Origin: Tamarix chinensis
Lineage: Eukaryota > Streptophyta > Magnoliopsida > Caryophyllales > Tamaricaceae
Direction: 5' to 3'
NCBI GenBank assembly: GCA_030549775.1
Contig: CM060173.1
Span: forward strand, 38,884,610 to 38,948,609
Length of the DNA stretch: 64,000 nt
A program made the translations under genes and the position numbers. Position 1 is the first letter of the stretch. Every line of letters starts with the position of its first letter. This document shows, piece by piece, positions 1-10,650 of this stretch. A model generated the notes under the pieces. That model was not told where the DNA came from. It ran no database searches and worked only from the letters and a program-made list of their open reading frames with translations.

Positions 1-188
1 GGTTGGAAAAAACTTGGGGCTATATAGGTAAGTTGGAGGGCATTGTTGATGAAGTTCAATGTGGGGAGAACACCAGTCACTCTGAGAGGGGAAGCTAAAT
101 TATGCAAAATGCAGATATCCCTCAAATCATTTGTGCATAGGGTACACAAAGAAGGCCGGGGTGTTTTATTAGAGTGTTGTGCCCATAC
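1..188 (+). pseudogene. gypsy protease-RT linker remnant
   Basis: Translation in one plus frame gives a stretch containing TPVTLRGEAKLCKMQISLK followed by GVLLEC. This matches the conserved segment between protease and reverse transcriptase in plant chromoviruses. It is cut off at the window edge on the left and by the MITE-like insert on the right. The frame resumes after the insert near 590 with FPNIFEKP, just before the reverse transcriptase domain. Confidence 0.6.
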
Positions 189-523
189 AATAAAATATCG
201 GTACCACAATTGCATATCGGCCACAATTTTGCGGTTTTTGGGTCAGCCGCAACGAAAAATTCTGAAATTGCGGCCGTTTCAGAAAATCACATATTTATCG
301 CCGCAATATTGGAAAAATTTCAGATATCGACCAATATTTTGCCAATATTATCTGATGTTTACCGATATTGGCAGATGTTTACCGATATTTGTTAGTATTT
401 TTGTGAAAAAAATTTAAAAAATCACACCACGACAAACGCGACATATAAAATATCATTTGCGACACCTCGATACCAAAACACCACGACCACAACTGCAATC
501 GCGACCGTAGCTGATATTTTATT
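189..523. mobile_element. MITE-like insert with terminal inverted repeats
   Basis: The left end reads AATAAAATATCGGTAC and the right end is its imperfect reverse complement, GCTGATATTTTATT. The interior is AT-rich, has no coding potential, and repeats the word GATGTTTACCGATAT at about 355-392. It separates two parts of the gypsy polyprotein that are normally adjacent. A clear target-site duplication is not visible, so the superfamily (hAT- or Mutator-like) is undecided. Confidence 0.45.
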
Positions 524-1310
524 GCTTGGTTATGCCTTGAATGTGGAAGAGGGCAGCAACCACATTGGTGAGGTACGATTAAAGGTACGAGAAATGATCC
601 AAGGCTTTCCAAATATATTTGAAAAGCCTTAAGAACTATCCCCCCCCCCCCCGCTCATGAATTGGATCATAGAATTCCATTATTATCTAGGACCAAACCA
701 ATTAACTTACACCCTTATAGATATTCACAAGCACAAAAGGATGAGACTAAACGATTGGTGGGAGAGATGCTAGCTACGAGAGTGATTAGACCAAGCCATA
801 GCCCATTCTCTAACCCTATTTTGTTAGTTAAGAAGGACAGTAGTTGGCGGTTTTATGTGGACTATAAGGCCCTCAACAAGGCTACAATTCCATATAAATT
901 TCCAATTCATGTAATATATGAACTATTGGATGAGTGGAATGGAGCATTAGTTTTTTCCAAGCTGGATTTGAAGTCAGGATATCAACAAATCAGGGTGAGT
1001 CCGGAGGATGTTCCCAAAACTACATCCTGCATGCACGAGGGGCATTATGAGTTCCTAGTAATGCCTTTCAGATTAACAAATGCCCCTACGACATTTCAAG
1101 CCTTGATGAACAAGGTATTTAAGCGTTACCTCAGCAAGTTCATATTTTTTTTAATGATATATTGGCATACAGTCCTGATATAGAGACTCATCTTGGAAAT
1201 TTACAACTAGTTTTCAAAATGTTAAGAGTAAATGGCTTGACGATGAATGAAAAGAAGTGTGTATTTGGAAAACAAGAATTAGAGTACTTGTGGCACATTA
1301 TATGAGCAGC
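524..1310 (+). pseudogene. gypsy reverse transcriptase, inactivated
   Basis: The region 662-1150 reads as a Ty3/gypsy reverse transcriptase. It includes a primer-grip region with RPSHSPFSNPILLVKKD, the palm segment FSKLDLKSGYQQIRVSPED, and MPFRLTNAPTTFQALMNKVF. The catalytic FDD motif falls at a frame break near 1145-1165 and reads F-N-D in the following frame, so one catalytic aspartate is replaced. The thumb and connection continue to about 1310 in the shifted frame (SPDIETHLGN...). A run of C at 641-652 also disturbs the frame. Not functional. Confidence 0.85.
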
Positions 1311-1980
1311 AAGAGTGGCAGCCGATCCTTCCAAACTTATGTGTATGATGGAGTGGTCTGTGCCTAAGATCCTGTGGGAGTTAAGGGGTTTTCTGGGATT
1401 AACTGGCTATTATCGAAAGTTTTTCTGGCACTATGGACACATTAATGCCCCTTTAATTGCACAAATAAAGAAAGGCAGCTTCAAGTGGGGAAAAGCACAA
1501 GCAGCCTTCGAAAAACTTAAGCAAGCCATGATTTCTATTCTGGTTCTTAAGCTACCAGTTTTCGCAACCGTTTGTGGTAGAAACAGATGCTTCAAACGTA
1601 GGTATTGGGGCAGTTTTCATGCAACAACAGAGCCCTTAGCTTACTTTAGTTAGGCTTTAGTACAAAGAGCTATCCTAAAGGCAGTCTATGAAAGGGAACT
1701 AATGGTAGTGGTGCTTACGGTGCAAAGATGGCGATAATAATTGATGGGGCAATGAGTCAAGGTGAGAACAGACAAACGATGTTTGAAGTTCCTGCTAGAG
1801 CAAAGAGTAATTTCAAGGGAACACATCAAGTGGGTCTCAAAGCTGTGGTGCTATACATTTGAGATTGAGTATAAGCCTGGGCGAGAGAATAAGGCGGTTG
1901 ATGCTCTTTCCCGGGTGAAGTCTTCTTTCACCACTGCTTGGGTAGAAAGTTGGAGCAACCTTCAATCCACTGTGAGACAT
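1311..1980 (+). pseudogene. gypsy RT connection and RNase H remnant
   Basis: The stretch 1315-1520 carries the connection motif LRGFLGLTGYYRKFFWHYG. RNase H follows with ETDASNVGIGAV, but in a different frame from its neighbours (about 1575-1620), so at least one frameshift is present. The segment 1762-1920 contains the DQRCLKFLLEQR-like and EYKPGRENKAVDALSR parts that end the RNase H domain. All of it is decayed. Confidence 0.8.
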
Positions 1981-2700
1981 GCGTAATGATAGGTGGACAC
2001 TCAGGTGTTTTGAGGACAGACCGGAGGCTAGCTAGGGAGGTTTATTGGGGCGGGATGAAGAAAGATGTGCAAGAGTTTGTGGCCAGTTGTACAATCTGCC
2101 AAAAAAATAAATATCAAACTTTGACACCTGCGAGGCTTCTCCAACCTTTACCTATGCCAGAATAGGCATGGGAAGATATTTTCCTTGATTTTATTGAAGG
2201 TTTACCCAACTCAAAGGGTTATAATTTCATTATGGTGGCTAATCGACTGACAAAATATGCACATTTCATTCCCTTGAAGCACCCCTTCACTACTCAAATG
2301 GTGGCTTCCATATTTGTTAAGGAGGTGGTACACCTCCATGGGGTGCCAAAATCCATGGTATTAGACATATATAAAGTGTTTCTCAGCAATTTTTGGAAAG
2401 AGATCTATAATATGTAAGGCACCACCCTTTATTATAGCTCATCATACCATCCACAGACAAATGGCCAAATTGAGGTGGTGAACAAGAGTGTGGAGACTTA
2501 TTTGCATTGTTTTTCTAAAGACAAACCAAGGCAATGGGCGAAGTGGATCTCTTGGGCAGAGTAGTGGTATAATACCTCTTTCCACTCAGCCATATAGACC
2601 ACTCCTTTCAAGACTTTGCATGGTCATGACCCTCTACCATTGTTACATTATGAAACAAGCCACACCCCCTTTGATGTAGTGGAGCAAGAGTTATAGGACA
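1981..2700 (+). pseudogene. gypsy integrase, zinc finger and core remnant
   Basis: The HHCC zinc-binding region is seen at 1990-2110 (GGHSGVLRTDRRL ... CTICQKNKY). The core follows with VANRLTKYAHFIPLKHPF and a segment ending in VPKSMVLDIYKVFLSNFW. In this last segment the usual SDRD around the second catalytic aspartate has become LDIY, keeping one D. The third motif survives as HPQTNGQ at about 2450. Stops and shifts near 2165 and 2415 separate the pieces. Confidence 0.8.
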
Positions 2701-2747
2701 TGGATACCATTTTGACTAACTAAAGCAACACCTACTGAGATCTCAAT

Positions 2748-3222
2748 CTCGGATGAAGACTCAAGCAGATAAGAACATAAGGGAGAAAGAACTTAATGTA
2801 GACAGTTGGGTTTTTGTTAAACTTAAACCTTATCATCACAAGTCATTAGCGAGATGCTTGAATGAGAATTTGTCACCTATATACGTTGGTCCCTACCAGG
2901 TGGAGGCAAAAGTTGGGCAAGTTGCATATAGCTTGAAGCTAACTACATTGGCTGCTATTCATCCAGTATTCCAGGTTTAAATGCTTAAGCCAGTATTAGG
3001 GGTTGATTAGCCAACATGACCCTTTACTCCGGTGCTTAAAAAGATTTAGAGTGGCTAATAGAGCTAGATTTTGTGCTTGACTTAAGGTACATTTCACGAA
3101 CCCGGCTGGAGGTCCTAATTAAGTGGTCTACATAATTTTGAGGCCTCTTTGGAGGAATTTGATGTGATCAACCGGAAATTTCTTTCATTTCACCTTGAGG
3201 ACAAGGTGAAATACCAGGGGGC
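2748..3222 (+). pseudogene. gypsy integrase C-terminus and chromodomain remnant
   Basis: The region 2790-2980 carries the SH3-like integrase tail (VDSWVFVKLKPYHHKSLA ... VGPYQVEAKVGQVAYSLKL). A degenerate chromodomain lies at about 3056-3216: a W-x5-F pattern precedes FHLEDKVKYQG near 3190-3215. Known: the chromodomain targets chromovirus integration to chromatin. The frame shifts several times and the protein cannot be made. Confidence 0.8.
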
Positions 3223-3227
3223 AGTGA

Positions 3228-3568
3228 TGATAGGCCAATGATTAATTACACTTATGTTCGGAAGAGTAGGGTGGTCAACAAACTGAGGGAACCGGAAACT
3301 GATTTATCATGCTATTTTCTATTTCCTATTTTCATTTCTTTTTTCCCTTTTTGGTGTCTAGTTGCATCAGGTGAACATGACGTGGCAATTGAGTCTGTTA
3401 GTATAAACCAAGGTAAGACAGAGAGAGAGAGAGGTAGGGAATGAATCGATAATTTTTGGGCGAGGGACCAAGACCTCAAATGCCTGGAACTATCCTTGTG
3501 TCATTCTCATATTGTCAATCTAACTCTCTCTCTCTCTCTCTTACTGCCCTAATTTCTCCTCTCTATCA
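3228..3568 (+). repeat. 3' LTR of the first gypsy element
   Basis: It starts directly after the chromodomain and a G-rich polypurine stretch (GGGGGCAG). It is bounded by the short inverted ends TGATAG and CTATCA, giving about 341 bp. It includes (AG)n and (TC)n runs. The 5' LTR lies outside the window, so the ends cannot be confirmed by comparison. Confidence 0.55.
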
Positions 3569-4871
3569 TTGTTGATTTGATATTCTAGTTGCCATGTGTA
3601 GATCTATTTTGATACTTAACATAAAAATGCATAACAAATACATGTATTTTACATCTCTCGTACAGTGCATTTAGAATAGAATAAAATGCTTTTAATAGTC
3701 ACTTTCAAAGTGTAAAACTCGTCTCCCCATTCTATATCATTATTCAATGTAACATGGGTAATATTTCTGAATTTTCTCTCTATTCAGTGCATACTAGACA
3801 TACACAATATCATTTTCAGCACAATTACCGCCTCAAAAACCCCTAAAAGAATCTTACATCAAGGCTACTACTGAAAAAGATTTGCTTGCAGCAGTGTGTG
3901 AAAAAGCCTAAGGTACACCTAGGTGAAATGAGGTGCCAATATTCCTAGTTTAATCCTATTTTTGATCTTCCTAAAATATATAATATTTTTTCTTCAAATT
4001 CATGCCTATTGGTCTTCCCATTCCCTTTCCTTCCCACCATGAGATATAGTTATTTTATTTATTAAAATAAAGCCCATACATAGCTAATTAGAGTTTTTTG
4101 CTCTACATTAAATACATTTCTTTCATTCCCATTCAAAATTATGCCTATTGGTTTTCCTACGACCTTTCTTACCTCCTACCTTTCCTCCCTTTCCTTCACA
4201 ATTGATTGCATATTTTTTTGGACAAAATTAAAACCTAAAAATAGCTAATCTTTATTAAGGCACGCACCTTATAGCCTAACTTAGTGTGGCTAGGTTGCCT
4301 TAGATGCACCATGCCAATGGTGCCTCACCTAGGATAAAATAATAAATAAATAATAAATAATAATAACAATAATAAAACCTTATGCCTTAACCTCAGATGT
4401 GGCTTTTCAGACAGAGTGAAACAAGTATCCCCATCCTATATCATTATTCAAAGTGAAATGGGTAATATTTCTGATTTTTTTTTCTCTATTAACATATACT
4501 AGAAAAACATGATATCTTTTTCAGAACCATTAATGTCACAAACACCTCTAAGAGGATCTTAAATCAAGGCCACTACTGAAAAAGATTCCAGCAGTACAAC
4601 CAAACACCAGCAACACAAATATGAGTTTGAAGGGGGAATCTAGTAGGTCAACAAGAATCAATAGTATCATGCTCAAGTTCCAAGGGTCACACATTCTAAA
4701 TATATTGAGACCCATTATTGGTTAGGCAGGCTCATGTAGAGCCACACCAGCACTCTTAATTTACCACTACCTAGAACTATATTTATTCACACTTGAACTG
4801 CATGCATGTTTGCTATGAGCTTTTGCATATTGATGTATAATCATCCAGCTAAGATGTAATGAGTTTTTTGC
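3569..4871. repeat. Non-coding stretch with a diverged direct repeat and CCTAGGTGA inverted repeat
   Basis: No gene is visible. A block of about 165 bp at 3715-3885 recurs diverged at 4419-4590; both copies contain TATATCATTATTCAA and CTACTGAAAAAGATT. Between them lies a segment bounded by inverted CCTAGGTGA ... TCACCTAGG (3918-4333), followed by an A/T-rich tail. This could be a MITE-like or SINE-like insertion. The rest (4600-4871) shows nothing recognisable. Confidence 0.5.
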
Positions 4872-5344
4872 TTATATGATTATCACATATGTAGGACAAA
4901 TATTTCTACACGAGACCATGAACATTATTTGATTTACACAAAGTCGATGATGGTTGTTTGACATTGAAAGTTTCACTAGCATAACAACATGATCAGAACA
5001 GAATGGTCTTAGAGGTGCCTTCCCTATTTGAAGAGGAAGCCAGCTTGAGATAAATATCAGTATATGGCGGTGAAATAGATTAACCACCAATCCACCACAA
5101 ATGCATCGATAATTGGTGATCTCATACCTCATGCAAACAAATTGCCAAATCATCATAAACCCTAAAAAGGCTAATCAAATTCACAAACTGAAAAGGCATC
5201 ATTGAGTTGAGAATCGATCGCCATAAGTGAAAATATAGAAATAAGAAACAATATCACCATATTTTGAACCTTTATTAGAATTACTAGAAACTTGATAATC
5301 CAATCACAACACAATTGAAAGAAAACAGTAGATATTTTTACCTT
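4872..5344 (-). other. Possible 3' UTR of SEC61-gamma
   Basis: This lies immediately downstream of the SEC61-gamma stop codon on the same strand. Just after the stop is a donor-like AAAAG/GTAAAA, and an acceptor-like pyrimidine-rich CCTTTTCAG occurs near 5184, so a 3' UTR intron is possible. The open frame at 4872-5156 has no recognisable domain and is better read as UTR. This is inference; transcript data would be needed. Confidence 0.35.
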
Positions 5345-5713
5345 TTAAGCAGATCCAACGATGATGTTGTTAATTGGAATGAAGATCAACTTAACAAAGA
5401 AAATTACAAATCCCATGATGACGAATCCAATAGCAGTACGGAATGAAACCTTCATGAATTCTACCATACTCAAAGAAAATAATCAATTACCACCAGAAAC
5501 CAAACACATACATCATTAATAATTTACTAATAAACACGATTGGCATTAGCAAAGATCGTTGAGATCTGAAGAAGTAAATTAGCATATTGAATTATAGTGC
5601 GATTAGGATTCACTTTTACCTTTCTGATCAGGTTTGTGACATCGCTTGACAAGGTGGATAACGTCCTTTGAAAATTCTCTCAATGGATCGAAAACTAAGT
5701 CGAGAGCATCCAT
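5345..5713 (-). CDS. SEC61G: SEC61 translocon gamma subunit, two exons
   Basis: Exon 1 is 5620-5713 and exon 2 is 5345-5460, with a 159-bp GT-AG intron (5461-5619). Spliced, they encode 69 residues, the usual length of plant SEC61-gamma. The start is [14 protein letters not shown] and the end is [17 protein letters not shown], with LVKRCHKPD in the middle and one tail-anchor membrane helix at about residues 40-60. Known role: SEC61-gamma (SecE homologue) clamps SEC61-alpha in the ER protein-conducting channel. The start codon has a favourable aaaaATGG context, and the exon junction falls within a Glu codon. No stop or frameshift is present. A few usually conserved positions differ (Leu6, Gln30, Met34), so relaxed constraint is possible. 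It is the only clear host gene in the window. Confidence 0.93.
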
Positions 5714-5795
5714 TTTTCCAGTAGGTAACAGCGAGACGACTTCGAGAGAGAAGTTTGATCACTGTAGAGACCTGGAATGCTTGAGGGGCTATGAG

Positions 5796-5809
5796 GATAT
5801 ATTAATATT
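5796..5809 (-). promoter_or_regulatory. TATA-like element of SEC61-gamma
   Basis: The minus strand reads ATATTAATATATCC about 83-96 bp upstream of the SEC61-gamma start codon. A start about 30 bp downstream would leave a 5' UTR of roughly 55 bases, which is pyrimidine-rich (CTTCTCTCTC). It lies only about 67 bp from the Helitron terminus. Inferred from position and base content only. Confidence 0.4.
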
Positions 5810-5875
5810 CTTGGCCAAGAATCCAATTTCCATGCCTTTTAACTGAAGTGCCCCTACTTGCGTTATTAATTATTA

Positions 5876-5902
5876 CTAGATTTTCACCCATACAATGCAT
5901 GG
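5876..5902 (-). other. Helitron 3' terminus with hairpin
   Basis: On the minus strand CCATGCATTGTATGG (5888-5902) can fold into a 6-bp stem with one G-T pair. Eight bases later the sequence ends in CTAG (5876-5879), followed by T at 5875. Known: Helitrons end in a short hairpin plus CTRR and insert between A and T. Copy 2 ends in a matching AATCTAGT. Confidence 0.75.
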
Positions 5903-6178
5903 AGATAATAATAAATGATGTATATTAAACATGTTTGGATTTGGAAATAAAAATTTAACCTAATACTTAAACATACAATGTAAATTTAAAATATTTGAGA
6001 TAAAGTATTTATACATAACTGATAAAATTACATGATCAAATCTTTTCAAACACTTCCTTAAATACAACATTGGTTACTTTGATGAACATCATCATCAAAT
6101 ATCAAAATTTTTAACCATCTACGATTTGTAACTAGATAAACCGCAACATATAATTAACCATAATAGAATTCCAATTTT

Positions 6179-7490
6179 TTATAAAAATAGATCAACATTA
6201 CTAAGAGATTGACATTGACTTTTGTTGATTTTCATGGCATATGATACAATTAGGAGAAATTGTCTTCGATTAAAATTGAAAGGCAATCTCAAGTCAGATG
6301 GTGTTAAAAACATTATTGGCAATAATACTCGATGACAAGCATTATTTCCACCTAAAATCCTTGCTTCCAATACATATGATCCAAGTCGTGTGATGATCAT
6401 CCTAGTACCGTTACATTGACCAATTGAATGATCAATATTCCATAACAACATAACTGGTGTACCTACCTTTGAATTCAACACATGGTTTGGTACACCTGAA
6501 CACTTAATTCCATTTAGAAATTCTGGAGTGTGTAGATTTTGCAATAAATTTTTATTTGCATCTAATTTGCATGTTGTATCAGAATTAAAACAGATTTTTT
6601 CTTCACCAGAGTTAATTAACAACATATATTCATTGATGGACTCAACAATATCAAAAGTTGGTGCTAGTATAGATCTTCCTTCAAAATAAGCATCCTCAGT
6701 GATATTTCCATTGTAGTCCGAATAAGTGCTCTCCACAATAGCTCCAATTAGGTCTTCAAAATGTTTTATTAAAAGATCATCTGGAATTTCTAATGTTGCA
6801 TGACCATCATTAATCCCTCCAATTGTTCCATCTCTTATGCTTGCAATCCATTCTGAAAATTACTTCAACTTAGAACATTCATCAATAGAGCTTAGTTTTT
6901 GTAACCTCATGTTCTTTGTTAAACGTAACACCTTACAAAATCTCCATAAGTATGAAGAGTTCATAGTTGCATGAACAATTTCTTGTCTACTATCTTTAGG
7001 AATGACTAGTAGTATTTGTCTAAAATCTCCACCTAGAACAAATGTCTTACTTCCGAATGACTTCTCTAGGCTAAAGTCATTGGTGAACTGTAAAATATCT
7101 CTCATGGTTTTATCCAAGGCTTCAAAGCAATACCTATGCATCATTGGTACTTCATCCCAAATAATAAGTTTACACTTTATAATCAACTCAGCTATTGGAC
7201 TACCTTATTTAATATTACATGTTGAATCTTCATTCAGATTTATAGGTAATTTGAAGCGAGAATGAGTAGTCCTTTCTCCTGGTAATAAAATAGAAGCAAT
7301 TCCATTTGATGCCACATTTAAAATAATATCTCCTTTTGATCTTATAGTTGTTGATAAAGTCCTCCAAATAAATGTCTTTCCTGTACCTCTGTATCCATAA
7401 ACAAAGAACAATCCACCTGCGTGAGACTTGGTTGCCTCCATTACGGTGTCATACACGTGTCGTTGTTCCGAGGTCATATCAGATAGAAGT
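6179..7490 (-). pseudogene. Helitron PIF1-like helicase, decayed
   Basis: The helicase unwinds DNA during rolling-circle transposition. Walker A reads GYRGTGKT (7477-7205 segment; the usual GYGGTGKT has Gly to Arg). Walker B is IIWDEVPMM near 7160, followed by GGDFRQILLVIPKDSRQ near 7010. The C-terminal part (6736-6179) includes VPNHVLNSKVGTPVMLLWN, and the final motif VSYAMKINKSQCQSLSN has Cys in place of the usual Gly. Breaks near 7205/7186 and 6860/6736 split the frame. Otherwise the domain is close to full length, and the two motif changes suggest loss of activity. Confidence 0.88.
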
Positions 7491-7779
7491 TTTTTGAGTT
7501 ATTCTTTCAATTTTGATCAATCATAACACATTTTTTCATGCATCAATGTATTTCCCACTGTTTTAAAAAACTCATTCGGCGGGAAAATGGCATTGATTCA
7601 AAATCTCATAAGCTTTTACCACTTTTTTGCAACATAATTTCAATGTCTACCAACCCATAATTTTTTATGTCATCAATTTCCAAATGAAGTTCTAAAAAAT
7701 AATATAAGAATATTATAAAGATGTAGGATTTATTTTATAAAATTATAATTCAAAATTATAGATAATAAGAGTTTGATGA

Positions 7780-9000
7780 ATAAATGAAGTTACCTTTGTG
7801 ATGTAATCATAAACGTTATTTGTATAAAATGTTATCGGTCAAGTAAATCCAACAATTATCCCAAACAACTTCTAGCCTTATAAGTGACTTTGATGCCAAT
7901 AATGTGGCAAATAATTTTCTTAAATAAGATGCAGAAGCCCAATGACTTGCCTCAATAATACCATCAATGTATTCTTTAACATCATCTAACAAACCTAAGG
8001 CATAGCAAGCATCACGATATGATGAATGTTGTTCAACCTTAATGCATCTTATTTCATCATAACTTCGAGGTCTACGAAAAACATTAAGAAGACATCTTAA
8101 ATAGTATAACTCACCAGTATCGGGAGGGACATAGAAAATGCATCCAATTGAGAATCTCTTTTGCCTCGGTCTCCACTCTCTATTATACTTATCCCAAATT
8201 AATTTTGTTGGAAATTCTACATAAGTTAATTCCCTTGCTTGTGAATATTGTTCATTTTTCTTCATCCAAGCCATAAACATGCTTTATTTAACTGATAATC
8301 AATCCACAACATCATTGATTCGATCAGAGTCAGAGAAAATAACACTTTGTTGATTTGGAAGATGAAAGCCTAACCTTTCCACCGGTGGATCCCTAAATTG
8401 AATATCATATTTAAATATTCTCCATGATGCCTCACATGATGGTATATATCTATAGTCATAATACATCTAAACTTCATCTGCATTTTTGGATACTTCATTT
8501 GTCGTTGTACTTTCATAGAAGGAGGCAATAACACAATCATGGCCTTTGTTGATATATTTAAAAAAATACTTGATAGAGCACGACTAATTACACCACTCGA
8601 CATTAAGATGAGCACTATACTTTAGCAACAAATAATGATTGTGAGGAACAATAAATCTATTATCAAGGGGAACTCTATTCTTCTCCATTGTCACCCCATT
8701 ATCTTGTTGCTCGTTCACAGGATACCCATCATCATCAATAGTTGTTGTTTCAATGAATTTCTTGGGAAAAATACTTAGTATAACAACCATTCGACATGCA
8801 AGGCGAGTTCCTTATAGTAGAACCACATGGTCCATGTACCATATATTCTTGAACTGATTTGTAATATGCCAGATCAATGTTATTATCTAGAATTTCTACT
8901 GAAATGATCTTGTTAATATCCTTGGCCGTTGGATACTTGTCTTGCAACGCAAGAAATAACAATATATGAGCATGTGGCAAGCCACGCTTCTAGAATTCAA
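7780..9000 (-). pseudogene. Helitron Rep (HUH/Y2) domain, decayed
   Basis: The HUH motif appears as RGLPHAHILLFL at 8985-8950, preceded by an in-frame TAG at 8990-8992. The HGPCG motif follows (YYKSVQEYMVHGPCG). The double-tyrosine motif is intact in sequence, as SIKYFFKYINKGHDC at 8580-8530, but in a frame shifted from its neighbours. The downstream segment 8280-7816 (FPTKLIWDKYNREWRPRQ ... GELYYLRCLLNV) is the conserved linker to the helicase. Known: Rep nicks and joins DNA for rolling-circle replication. Confidence 0.87.
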
Positions 9001-10650
9001 CTGTATATATAACTACAATTCGAAAAACAAATATAAGTATGTCAACAAAGAAAAACACAATTTAATGTGAAATAAAAGTGATAACTCAAAACCAAAATCT
9101 TACTTGATTAACTGTTCCGAATATCTTGTTCTTTCGAATATCTTTAATAAGACATTACAACTTCAATTTAAAAACACGACTAATAATTTATGTGCGATCA
9201 TCAGCCTTGAGACCTCTTTTATCAAAAGGTCAGGATAACCAACTCATCTACAAATCACCATGGCATCTTGATAATTATGGATTATATATCTAGCACCACC
9301 GGTAAATGATGATGGTAAAATAACTCGTTTTCCTTTTGTGGATGGATCTGTCTCACCCCTCAATATTGCATTTGCTAGTTCACTATATAATTCACAACAC
9401 AGTTGTTTTTTATGTAACTTAATGTATGTCAATCTAGAAGTCTCAACCATGGCATATGCATCAACAATAAATTGTTGCAAAAGCCTCGTAGAAGACAGTA
9501 TAACAGATAACTTAGACTATTTTTCATGAAGACGATAACAAAAATACTTTGTTGGGCTTATATTGATTCGACCACTCTGCTTACTTCCTTGATGACAGGT
9601 TAATGGGATATCTTCTATATAACCATCTTCACCATATGGAAAGAGTAGAGGATATTATAACCCAAGATATGAAGCATGAAGTTGGTTAATGCATTTTAGC
9701 AAACTGGTTTTAGTTTCAACCAAAATATCTCTTTCGTCTAAAGATGCATCAAAGTCACCAACAATTAATCTAGCCACTTCAGAAGCAGTAGGTAGATTAT
9801 ACCTTCTTCCATCACCAGTCCTTCTTCCAATCAACTTCAACTTTACATCTAAACAACCCTCTTTTTGCAATTTTTTCTCTAACCATTCTAAATGATTTGA
9901 CCAACACATTATTCTCATCAAGCATCTTCTTTATGAAGGTTGTGCAAGATTTCATTTCCCCTATACAAAATATAGTTGTAACATATTATTAGAGGATTTT
10001 ACTTCAAATATGAATAATCAATAATCAATGAGAAATGGTAGTTATACAACTCACCTGACAGAGTTCACTCTATTCTGAAGTTCATTCTCCGTATCATAAA
10101 TGTAAAGTTGAGAAAATTTAGGCACTGAACCTTTAGGTGACAATAAGCTTCCATAAGATGATAATTTTAGCCATGTAATCTAAATATCAGAGGAGAGTTT
10201 CCATTGTTCAAACACCTATCAACTTTTCCTCCCATTGATGTGAAATAGAACATATTATTGTAAGATCAGATATTTTGGAGGTATTGTTTTCTTCTATCAT
10301 TACGTAAAAATAACAACTCATGCAAAAAATTTGGAGGATTTCTCGCAGCCAGTAGTTGAACTTTTCCTTACATATAACATAAAGAGTATTTTGGATTTTG
10401 AGATGAGTGACTTTTGCTCATTCGTTCTCCATACCAAAAGAATGAATTAAAAAAATTGCATGTATATATCAGATCTCCAATATCCAAATAATCTACAAAT
10501 TTAATAAACATAATGTCAAATATTAATGATTGGCATTTGTATATCAATTCATACTGAATTGATATTTGAAGATAGAATAATTGAATAAATATACCAAATG
10601 ATGGTGTTCCATTGTTGTCTTCTAATTCATTATCTATGAACAATTAGAAT
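9001..10650 (-). pseudogene. Helitron N-terminal domain, decayed
   Basis: Fragments on the minus strand match the Helitron N-terminal region: TSMGGKVD near 10230, GDGRRYNLPTASEVARLIVGD near 9780, and ELHPSYM-like LHASYLGL at about 9660. These are followed by FVDAYAMVETSRLTYI and GETDPSTKGKRVILPSSFTGG at 9480-9300. The frame is interrupted repeatedly, and introns or small insertions may lie at 9930-10080 and 9010-9120. The part beyond 10370 (10368-10946) has only weak protein-like sequence, without a domain I recognise. Confidence 0.75.

Larger units (their letters stand above)
1..3568 (+). mobile_element. Decayed Ty3/gypsy chromovirus, 3' two-thirds
   Basis: Seen: plus-strand fragments in the order protease-RT linker, reverse transcriptase, RNase H, integrase zinc finger, integrase core, integrase C-terminus, chromodomain, then a short LTR. 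The frame is broken many times by stops and shifts. The 5' LTR, gag and most of the protease lie outside the window. Known: this order, with a chromodomain ending in FHLEDKV just before the polypurine tract, is typical of plant chromoviruses, probably near the Reina lineage (inference). The element cannot encode an active polyprotein. A MITE-like insert at 189-523 interrupts it. Confidence 0.9.

Noticed and set aside
4872..5156. 94-residue minus-strand open frame as a separate gene
   Set aside because: No recognisable domain; better explained as sequence downstream of SEC61-gamma.
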